Shown piece by piece: positions 44,949-54,042 of a stretch of DNA of 64,000 bases (its first letter is position 1; each line of letters starts with the position of its first letter). The position numbers and the translations under genes were made by a program. Below the pieces are notes generated by a model. The model was not told the DNA's origin and ran no database searches. It saw only the letters and a program-made list of their open reading frames with translations. Origin of the DNA: Tieghemiomyces parasiticus (taxonomy: Eukaryota > Kickxellomycota > Dimargaritomycetes > Dimargaritales > Dimargaritaceae); NCBI GenBank assembly GCA_027575765.1, contig JANBPT010000079.1, positions 1 through 64,000 on the forward strand, read 5' to 3'.

Positions 44949-45262
44949 TCATTGCGTCTTGTACCGACCCGGGACATAGTCCCCCCCGCCCCTCCCGTAG
45001 CGTAAATATATCCCTATTCTTCCAAAAACCATTTCCAGAGCCGCCGCTAGGATCATACGATTGTTAAGATCTTTCCTGTTCCCACTGGGGTCCGGATGCA
45101 TGAAAAAGCGGGGCGCTATGTCATCAGCGGCTTCATCTCTCATTACATCTTTCAAAAAGTCCCGGTTGTGGAAAAGATGGCGAGCCACCCGCATCAGATG
45201 CGCGCCGATACAGTTTAGGTCGAATGTTTTTATAGAATGTGATGAGTAAATAAGGAAATCCT
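44949..45262 (-). CDS. Candidate terminal exon of an unknown gene
   Basis: A minus-strand exon begins after CTCGTTAG, with a good branch site CTAAC about 18 bases before it. It reads 104 codons (DFLIYSSHSIKTFDLNCIGA, MRVARHLFHNRDFLKDVM, MILAAALEMVFGRIG) to a stop at 44949. The composition is protein-like and the acceptor is convincing. No upstream exon with a start codon or signal peptide could be identified. A poly-T stretch follows the stop on this strand. No family is recognised; the LN-x5-L-x-R-x-x-RH spacing loosely recalls the local secreted family. Confidence 0.35.
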
Positions 45263-46458
45263 AACGAGAACCAAGGGTCGCGTTAGGATGGGATACAGTG
45301 ATGGATAATTAGGGGACGAGGGTACACTTATGTCCAGGGTTTTCCAACCGGCTCGGACAGGTGCAACTCTTTCCCCCAAACAGAGTCGAGCTAGCCACGG
45401 CTAAACCGCCACATCATCGTCTCCCCGCTGGAACCAGGCCCCCATGGCGGGGCGCTAGATCGATTGGAAGTGAAGGGGAGGGTATGGCGAGATGGCGGCA
45501 GTCACACTGCGGGAATAGTCCGTAATTCTGGATGTACTAGGCGTAATGGTATAGCGTCAGTGTTGTAAAATATAGTTAGCTGCCGTCGTTTGGATGTTCA
45601 CAAGGAGTGCGGTTCACAATTCAGGGTTGTAGATAAATAAGAAACATACAACCCTGGGGGAGTAGATCAAGTCGGGCCTGTGCCATGCACTGCGGCCGCA
45701 TAGCCTTAGTTTAAGTCACTGCCTAGTTCGGTATCTTCTATATAACACTATAACAATGTTGGCGGTTCAGAGAAGGGCACGGCCACACAGATTTAGAGTG
45801 AAGAGAGCGGTGCAGGCCCGTCGTCGACATAACTTCTCACCCTTTTTTCATACCTTCATGACTGACACTGGGCCTCATGCCTCAAATCGTTTCACCAGTT
45901 ATTCTTTTTTTTGGGGGGGAACTATCTATCCTGGACCACATTGACGGACAAACGCCCCGTTTCGATAGTCCCCATGATGCACTGCCCTCCCCCCCTCTTT
46001 TGAAATAAACGGCTTTCGATCCGCTGTGCCGATAAAACGGTCAAGGATCAAGATAACTGGCCGCCGATCCCCCTTCGGGTTAAACCGCTATCGGGCAGCC
46101 CGATAGGAGGGAGAGGGGGTCGAAAAGCGTGGACCAGTTTAAAGAAGCGTTCAATAAAAGCTGGTGAGGGATTGAACACAGCAAGGAATGGAATATAGCT
46201 AGCATACAGTGAAAGAAAGCCCGGGCCGCAGTGTGATTGAAGCAGTCGACCGTCTGCACACGGATATCCGTTGATGCCGATCCGTAAATTTTAAAATTCT
46301 TTAATGATTATCCAGAGCTGCCCCAAGGGGACGAATCAAAGTACATATTACCAGCGCCAGGATAATAGCAATACAGATCAACTGACCACGCCACACCTGT
46401 CCTGCTCGGTTCCTTGTAATAATGACATGGCTAATTGATCTCTAGGCGTCCACGCGAA
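45263..46458. other. Intergenic, nothing firm
   Basis: It contains a perfect 19-base palindrome (46088-46106) and short frames only. Any upstream exon of the 44.9-45.3 kb candidate should lie here but was not identified. Confidence 0.35.
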
Positions 46459-46770
46459 CTAAACGAGTGAAAATCCCATATCAATAGGGAAATATACTAG
46501 GATGCAATCAGTGCAAGCAGCTAAGTGGATTATGGTTATTACGACCAGTACCACCCAAGAGTCGCATCTACAAATATATTTTCTTTCGCTAGATTTAAGT
46601 TTCCGCATAGTTATCTGATGCCACCAGCCGGTGGAGGGTCGACTGTTGGTAATAATAAATGAAGTCGGATCGTAGTTCGGATGGGGCATACAAAAGTCAC
46701 CCTCAAGCAAAGCTTCCTTAGGACTGTACAACCAACCGTTTACGGCCAGCCAAGGTGGTCGTTAACTAAT
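46459..46770 (-). CDS. Candidate exon of an unknown gene
   Basis: A minus-strand frame open from an ATTAG acceptor near 46771 to the stop at 46459 reads about 103 codons. The first two thirds are hydrophilic (KRLYSPKEALLEGDFCMPHP, ITMRKLKSSERKYICRC). The end is strongly hydrophobic (WVVLVVITIIHLAACTDCIL), like a membrane segment. It has no ATG near its beginning, so it would need an upstream exon. No family is recognised. Confidence 0.25.
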
Positions 46771-47587
46771 GGGTAGTATACTTCCTTATTCGAACGTTCG
46801 CTATTCCCCTGGCTCATTACGGGCCCACCACATTTTCGCGGGATATGACAACATTCTCTCCGACGTATTGTCAGCCGCTTGCACAGGGTATAGTCCTTTG
46901 AATTCAAGCCACCTAATTGACAACACAGTCCTTCCTAGACCCTAGTGAGAAGGGGGGGGGACCACTGCAGCGAGGCAAAGAGGAGAAAGTGGGCATAACT
47001 TTACTCAAGTCGTCACTTATTTCTACCCCTACGCGTCGCCGGTTGAGGGGCATAATTCCTATGCCGAAGGGCGGGTTCGTTTATGGACATGTCGTGGCGT
47101 GTCTACAGATATGATCTGTGTCGTGGTATATCGAGGTCCCTAATGAACTTCACTGACCTCGTCTCCACTGAACTAAAAATCCAACTCGGGCCCCATCATC
47201 ACTTGTGGAGCATACCAGGAAGCCAACAACTCACTCCTACGCTCCTCTTTACCAGCCCTTGGTAGAAAGTGGGGTTTGAGAGTATATACTCTCCACTTAC
47301 TCTCTTTGTAGCACCATTACTATTTTGACGTGGGCTCGCCCTAGTACGAATATGCCCCGTACGTTAGCAGTAATATTTCGAGGGTCGCTACCACTCCTCC
47401 CCCTTTGGAGACTCGTCTAATGGAGGGTGGGGGGTACATTAACATCAAGGGTAGTACCCTAATCTATACAGGTCTATCTCCTCCCTTCATTTCCATTTTT
47501 GCCGCGCACCCCCTTTTCACCCTGAAAATCCGTGCGCATTAGAACCTTAGAACCCTTTCCTTGCACGATCCTCCCTATGGTACTATC
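46771..47587. other. Intergenic, nothing recognised
   Basis: Short plus-strand frames at 46917-47114 and 47083-47265 have no family features. Confidence 0.35.
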
Positions 47588-47854
47588 ATGACCGAAGCTG
47601 GCTCATTTTTACCGAATCCATCACCCCCCCTTCGCGTCCATGCTGTGCCGATCGTCAGTTTTGCTTGCCCGGGTCTGAGTGTTCGGGTTGAAAGTAACAA
47701 GAACGGCCTAGACTGTCGATGCGCCGTACCAGAATGGCTGTTATATTTCACACCAGGACATCGTCTCTTACAGTCTGTAAAGAGTATGCTAGTATTTGTA
47801 TTGATTAATCTCACCGGCTCATCAGTGGTGCTGATGATTCCGGCATGTCCCTAG
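47588..47854 (+). CDS. Hypothetical small open frame, possibly a decayed family member
   Basis: ATG at 47588 (MTEAGSFLPNPSPPL) opens 88 codons containing RVHAVPIVSFACPG, NKNGLDCRCAVPEWLLYF and a hydrophobic LVFVLINLTGSSVVLMI stretch. The G-L-D-C segment recalls S-L-D-C in the 52.9-kb protein, but the match is short. No signal peptide is seen. Confidence 0.25.
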   Translation: MTEAGSFLPNPSPPLRVHAVPIVSFACPGLSVRVESNKNGLDCRCAVPEWLLYFTPGHRLLQSVKSMLVFVLINLTGSSVVLMIPACP

Positions 47855-50202
47855 GTCGACTACCAGTCGAGTGTACCGGACTAGACTCACCCAACCACCC
47901 GAAAGTACATCAGTTGGGCACTACGCCGCCACATCGACGCATCAAAGTCCGGTTGTTACTATTCTACGATCGCCGATATTCCGCCCCATCGCTCGATAGG
48001 ATTCTCGATCCATCACCCGAACGGCAATTTCGCCATTGAGAAAGGTAGCTGACCTCATCTGAGAAGCAGGGATAGAGAAAGAGAGGGTGGGGGTGTAGGA
48101 AGGCACCAGCCCGGTTCATAGTAGCAACCCGATCTGGGCGCTCCTCACTGGTCATTAAAGCTACTCGCTTAATAGTATCTGGTAGGATGGCCACTGACCC
48201 GGTGTGTAAAATGGCGACATTTGCTGAATCTGTAACGGTCTTTTCAGTTATGGAAATGAGATGAATAGCCAGGGGTGTGCACCGGCTACTTGGAAGCGGG
48301 AATACTTCCCTGGAACAGTATGCCAAACAACGAGCCCTCCAACCTTTGCTCCTTGAGGCCTGGGTAATTTCTGGCTTGGTTGGCAGTATTATGCCGGCCG
48401 GTGTATCACCACACGGCTAGTGGGGGCCGGCTTCCCAGCTTGAACAACGTGATTGCACCCGTCGTTCGCATCAACCAGGGTCCACACTAGACACCTTACG
48501 CAATGCCGGACGGTTGCTTCAAATCGATACCCGAGCTCAACGGCGTTTAGAGGCCGAGGTGAGGTGCACGCCTTCATTACCTTATTCGGGCCTGATACTG
48601 TAGCTCCCCTCCCTTCGCTTAAATTCATACCCCGCGCGTGAACCTATCCCAGCTGCACGGCCCCTCCCTACGTCTGGTTACCTCATATGTAAAATCCAAC
48701 TCCCTCGGCGGCCTATTTACGGAATGTGTTGTACTACGGCCACGGTCCATATCTACCCCTGACCAGCTCGCCACCCCCCAAGTGCACCATGAAAATGCAT
48801 TGTCATTGCGTTGTTATTTTTGGTCGGCACCGCCTTAGCCCAACATACTCTGCATGTATTCTGAAGTACGTAGTTGCTGCCTCTGCCACCTCCACCTTTT
48901 ATTACGGTTCGACATAGCCAACCACTATCGTGCAGCGTGGTCTGTCCAGAGTAGTCGTCTTTTGGCCCAGCTGGATTTCGCTAAAAGCCAGTTTGACAAG
49001 TAGATTTTTTGTATCTAATGTATCTGTGATGACGACGGCTGGTGTTTCTTACTATTTTTTAAAGACAGCCGATAAGTAAAGTGGCGACCGGATATCATTG
49101 CCATTGTAACCACTCCTACAGCCTACTGGCACACTCTAACCTACCCGGTTGGGATATTGGTACCAAAAATCGTCTTAAATTGATTAAAAAACCCGCGGAC
49201 ACAGCCGTGGCCTCCAATTGCTCTCCTTCCTTCCCCTTATTAGCGAAACATAACCGACTCTACGCTACAATCATAGTTTTTTTTCCTCATGCTGCCAATA
49301 AGCCTTGGTGGCGGACTCTTTCCGTCAAACGCTAAGGGATCGGCGAGTTTCGTATACCAATCCCAGATGGATATGAATAAGTAAAATGTAGAGAGTGGAT
49401 AAGCGGCTGTTTGGAGCGTACTGGGCGGGTATAGCGCACTGTAGTATAGCTAATCCCCGGTATACTCTAATCGGCTTAATCCAATGCGCATATATTGGCT
49501 AGTAAGAGCTGTTGTCGCCATTGTTTCATCAAAATGGTTCCAATGTTAAGCCATATGCATTACGATCCAAGTCGCGCCAGGGATTTAAATAGAAAGCACA
49601 ATGCCCCAAGTACATTAGGGAGGGGGGCGCTTTACCCCTATCTATTTGAGTGCCGGCGATACGCCATTTCTATAAACCAACCCGACTGACAGTACCCATT
49701 TCATTAAATATTTTTTCTCTCCTTGACTTTCCCGGATAACTCCGCCTTCTATGAAAACCAGGCTGCAGAAATAGACACCCCAGTTTGTTTATAGGTGGTT
49801 AGGCGGCTTTCAAACGGGTCACGGCCCCCTTGAAAAGTACTATCCTGGTCTAACCATCCTTGAGACAAAATTGGTGGACCTAGCGAAGGCAGACTCGGGC
49901 CCCTGTTATAGGGATATCGCAACTGATTAGTGCGCAGCTCACACGAGCATATCACTTACCACCTACCACCGTGTTGGCCACTTTCTACGGTGATATAAAG
50001 GTGTAAACCTCCCGCAACTTTTCGGCGTCCAGGTGGCCTAACGCTAGTCAGCGCCAGTCGTGCATACGTAGAGTAATCCGGCTTCCGAACAGCCAGGATA
50101 AGGTTAGCACCTACCTATTGGGTACAACTTCTTTTGCTGATAAGACCCTAATCTACATTGACAAGTCATCGCCTAGGATGAGAGCTCAGGTCTGGTAGAA
50201 TG
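47855..50202. other. Scattered coding-like fragments, no complete gene
   Basis: On the plus strand 48.1-48.8 kb holds helical, protein-like pieces (TRSGRSSLVIKATRLIVSG, LEQYAKQRALQPLLLEAW, TLDTLRNAGRLLQIDTRAQ). They are separated by stops and by plausible GT...AG pairs; one in-frame TGA lies near 48260. A frame at 49081-49335 is similar in character. They may be exons of a multi-intron gene or remains of one. No family is recognised. Confidence 0.3.
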
Positions 50203-50417
50203 TCAACTCAGGTAGGCCGAAGCCTCCTCCGAAGTGAAATTCACTGTCGGCATCCGAAAGCCGACGCCCGCAGAACTCATGCAAGCCACGGCGACGTCGG
50301 GTAGATACCATGACGGGATGTGTAGCCCGAGAGGGGTAGAAACTAGAAGAAAGACCGAGGGAGGGTCGCCGGCGAGCAGGCCAAGTAGAATAAAGAAAGA
50401 GTATTTATTACATACTT
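50203..50417 (-). pseudogene. Fragment related to the 9.1-9.7 kb gene
   Basis: A minus-strand frame of about 70 codons reads FFILLGLLAGDPPSVFLL, then VAVACMSSAGVGFRMPT, and stops at 50203. The second part matches VAVACSIFADVGFWMPT of the 9.7-kb candidate at both protein and DNA level (about 55 bases, roughly 80% identical). No ATG opens the frame and no second exon was found, so it is either a decayed paralogue or one exon of one. Confidence 0.4.
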
Positions 50418-50929
50418 AACAAACCTACAATTATGGGCGATTCGTCGTCTTTACGTAGGTGTGGTTCGAGTGATGACTCGAAACCGTTTGGTGTAGCTTG
50501 AGGCGCTTGGTTTTCGGAGATTTGTTCTCCCTGAAGAGGCGGATCCAAAATCGAGCCAGGTTCACTTCCGAAGTCGGAAGGCCACTGCCTTCAAATTTTC
50601 TAAAGGATAAGAATAATCCGCGAGGGAGGTTTGAGGATTCTATCAGGAAGACAGGTTCTGAAGGGAGGTGACTTTCTTGGACAAGGAGGTTTCCTGGGGG
50701 TGCTTGTGGTCGATTGAAATGACTTCCCAGTTTAATTCCATTGGAGCATTGGTTGATGCCGCATCCGCGCCTCCGCGCACCCCATGTCATAGCTTGATCC
50801 CGATCAGTGATAGCCTACCTATTTGGTAGTCTGCATTATCCAGGCTTCACGCTTTTATCCATATCGATTATCCCCCCTTCTTTGCCTAGTTTCCAAATAC
50901 CCTTTCCGATAGGCGTTCAATCTACCTGA
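50418..50929. other. Unassigned
   Basis: A 119-residue minus frame (50431-50790) starts with ATG and is Arg/Ser-rich; no family, signal peptide or repeat match was recognised. Confidence 0.3.
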
Positions 50930-51240
50930 TCTTCGAACATCGCCTCCATCCCAGGCGCTACCGCCTCTTATCCTTCTAGGACCTTCTCCTTCTCTACCCT
51001 TGCTCTAGCGGCTACCTAGCCGCCCTTCTATCCATGCCGGCGCCCGGTCCCGCCACGGCCTGTCGTCCTGAATTCCCCTAGTCCAGGCTGGCTAGTTACT
51101 TGATTGATGCTGGCCATCATTCAAGTATAGAAGACCTAACAGTCGCCATACAATAAATGACAGCCATTATCCCATATAACAACCTCCAACTCCCGTTTGA
51201 AGCTTTAAAAGCTTGTTCAGTACTAAATACAACTTAATCC
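50930..51240 (-). repeat. Strongly diverged partial copy of the 5.3-kb repeat
   Basis: This tract aligns over its length with 6425-6710 (same strand) and with the reverse complement of 14,665-14,950. Shared anchors include GCCGGCGCC-like, CGGCCTGTCGTC and CAACTCCC blocks. Identity looks near 65-70%, much lower than between the other copies, so it is an older insertion. Similarity fades past 51240. Confidence 0.65.
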
Positions 51241-52094
51241 TACCACAGTACTCCTTGGTTACAATACGATCGGGCCCTCATAGAACTGGTAAGGGGCCAA
51301 GACAAGTGGCTCATAAACTTATTCGTGACTCACCACCAGGACCCAATCTCGCACACATCTCCCAGCTGTATAAGTCGAATAAACTCTACTATTGTCTTTC
51401 TCAATCATATCTTTATCTAACCTTGCGATTAGTACAATATAACTAACCTCCAGGGTCCTGGATTACCACATCCTACTTTCCCCTTTCTAATCACCTCTGT
51501 TACTAGCACTAGTAAACCTGTATACCAGTTTGACCACATTTCTTCCCTAGAAGCCTTTGGCACTATTACAGGCCGTGAGGAGTCCCCATTGTAGTTTCTT
51601 ATCTCTACTAGTGCGGACGACGCCGAGTCGCGGACCCACACAATTTTTACGACCGGTTAAAACCCCGCTCCCTTGATCAAGGTGGGTGGTAAATACTGAT
51701 GCGGGCCAAGTCGGTAGTATTGTAGACTCTCGATGGGCAATGCCAAGGAGTGTTATCCCTGCATCCTATAGGTAGCGTGACGCTGTTTAATCTCCCAAGA
51801 CCACATAAGTAAGATGTAAAGTAAGATGTGCTTGCCAGCCACCTGCTCACCGGTGCAAACTGCCCTGCTATAGGGCTATAGGCGCGACCCAGGGTTACTA
51901 GTACCGACCCAATAGCTTGTTAAGGGGGCTGAAGTGCGCGCTGAAGATGATTGAAGCTATGAAAACAGCTTGTCAAAACGTTCTCTGCCCAGGTCACAAA
52001 CGAGCCAAAAGGTGAATGACCGGACGGTGAAGCCCTTTCTATGCATGGCCAGCCGTATCGCTTAACCGACGGGATTAGGGTCCCACCAACGATT
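51241..52094. other. Unassigned DNA before repeat copy B
   Basis: A minus frame at 51429-51641 (REEMWSNWYTGLLVLVTEVI) reads like protein but has no start or partner exon. Nothing else is recognised. Confidence 0.3.
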
Positions 52095-52731
52095 GTATCT
52101 AACGACTCAGCCCCGGCTGCGTACATTGGCCGCGGTCGATAGAACGAGGCTTTATTTAGGGGCCATACGTCCGAGGCCGCGTAGGACAAAGCGGAAACAC
52201 GGTACATATAATAACACAGTCATCTCGGTCGCCTCAGTCTCTTCCGCCCCCCTCGGTCTTCATATAAACATGGGGTTTAGCTAATAGTATGGCTGACAGC
52301 CTATTCCGAGTGTAAGCCGAGTCTTGGTCCTTTCCTTCGGGTCGATTGAAGGGGAGACCCGAGGACGGAGACAGGCCCAGCGAGGGAAACAGGGTGACAC
52401 AGCCCGAATCATGGAACCCCATGTTAATGGTGAACACTGGGCAGCGTGCCCGCCCTGCGTCTGTCACCATGCTCGGTATCACCCACAGAGGGGTGGCATT
52501 GGTGGCAAGACGCAGGTTGGTGGTTATGGTACTGGGTGACCCGTGTAAGGCCCTAATGGGAGTGGTCGACTTTTTATTTAGCCTTCACTCGGCCGACGAG
52601 CAGAGGGACAAGATGATTCGGTAGGAGACGACGACGGTAACACACTGTCCGCCTTAAAGCCCAGCATTGGTGTCCTTTATACGCTCCGCCTGGCCCAACT
52701 ACAAAAAAAGGGTAGAGCACGACTCTGCCAC

Positions 52732-52738
52732 TTATAAA
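52732..52738 (+). promoter_or_regulatory. TATA box of the repeat-borne secreted-protein gene
   Basis: TTATAAA lies 192 bases before the start codon. An out-of-frame ATG at 52768 would begin a 23-codon upstream frame if transcription starts just before it. Copy A has GTG at that position. Confidence 0.5.
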
Positions 52739-52923
52739 CCCTTCCCTCGCCGCCCTAACGCTGCCACCATGTCTTCCCTACTCCTTGCCATCAGCTACCT
52801 ACTGCCCCGGCCTCCGCCAGACCAACGACCCTGTTCATAGTCTTGACCTGGTACCAGTTAACCCATTCTTTCTACGCTACTCCAACTCCGCTGGCTCTCC
52901 ACAACCACGCCTGGACTACCATC

Positions 52924-54042
52924 ATGACCGCCGCGTTTCCCATGCTCATTATCGGCCTCGTGCTGGCCCTTACACCCTCGTCCCAAGCCGGAGATATCCG
53001 TCCCACCAGTGAATTTTGGAAAACCGACCTAAACGAACAAGCCTCCTCCACTGTACCGACTACCCCTTCAACCAAGGTGCTCAGTAGCCATCCCAAAGCC
53101 CCCCTCATGAAAGGTACGGATGATAACGAGCGCATAACAAATGCAGTGTCCCGAGCCGACGCCCTCCGCCTCACCGCCCATCGCGCCAGCGGAAAGCCCT
53201 CAGCCTTTCATCCGTATATCAGACCAGACTCCTCCACTGTACCGACAGCCAAGGTGTCTAGGGACTTTTCCAACGTCCTCTCCGCGTATGACAATGATAA
53301 CTACGAAACCATTACCAGTGGATCGCCTACGGACAGTCCAGGCATCCCTTTCAATCCTGCTGCTGCAAGCCCAAAAACGGCCAACCATGTGATGACCTCG
53401 CCCATCAACTCTGCCAGTTATGCTGATGAACTCGCTTGGAGTGGCATCAAAGCCCAGTTGTTAAACGACCCTCAATTCATGGCCGCTTACACCTCTCATC
53501 AGCGTGAAGGATTTCTTGATAGGCTGGAGGCTATCTCCCACGCTTGCCACGGCCGTCCCAACCTCAAGCCTCCGACCAACAACGCCGAGGTCATTAAGAA
53601 AGATATAGCCAAAATCCGGTACAGTGTCAATGCAGTATCTACTAAAGATATGGAAAGGAAAATAGTTAGTAGAGACCCAAAGCCTTGGCACGGTAAGATT
53701 GGCGAACTGAACTACGTTAACAAATGTGTAGAAAGTCCCAATTGTATGCCCGCCTTTGTGACCATGGATACCTCCCAGAAACCCCGAAAGATCGAGTTCA
53801 CTATACCCTTCCATGCCGCCCAAGGGCACTCGGCAAGCCTGGACTGTCCAGCCTTAGTTAGGCGTCTGGCGTCGACCAAAAACGATTATAGGATGGTCAG
53901 CTTGTGTACCAAGGCCCCGTCAGTCGATATAGTCAGACATTTGGCAGAGTACTTAAAAGACGATATTTCACCGGAGAGGGTGATTAACAAGGATGACCTT
54001 GTCCAAATGCGTAAGGCACTAAGCTCACGTATGGGCTGGTGA
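52924..54042 (+). CDS. Repeat-borne secreted protein, intact copy, unknown function
   Basis: A 372-residue single-exon protein. The first ATG of the frame is 52924; the frame is open upstream without another ATG. Residues 1-23 (MTAAFPMLIIGLVLALTPSS plus QAG) form a signal peptide. The mature protein is Ser/Thr/Asn-rich at first (about 25-150), then more globular (DELAWSGIKAQLL, EGFLDRLEAISHACHG, IGELNYVNKCVESPNCMPAF). It ends with the block KIEFTIPF, SASLDCPALVRRL, YRMVSLCT. Cysteines in the C-terminal half (HACHG, NKC, PNC, LDC, SLC) could form disulfides outside the cell. No known family is recognised. Sequences in copies A and B differ mostly at amino-acid-changing sites in the first half. 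It is likely an extracellular, possibly effector-like protein carried by a repeat. Confidence 0.75.
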   Translation: MTAAFPMLIIGLVLALTPSSQAGDIRPTSEFWKTDLNEQASSTVPTTPSTKVLSSHPKAPLMKGTDDNERITNAVSRADALRLTAHRASGKPSAFHPYIRPDSSTVPTAKVSRDFSNVLSAYDNDNYETITSGSPTDSPGIPFNPAAASPKTANHVMTSPINSASYADELAWSGIKAQLLNDPQFMAAYTSHQREGFLDRLEAISHACHGRPNLKPPTNNAEVIKKDIAKIRYSVNAVSTKDMERKIVSRDPKPWHGKIGELNYVNKCVESPNCMPAFVTMDTSQKPRKIEFTIPFHAAQGHSASLDCPALVRRLASTKNDYRMVSLCTKAPSVDIVRHLAEYLKDDISPERVINKDDLVQMRKALSSRMGW

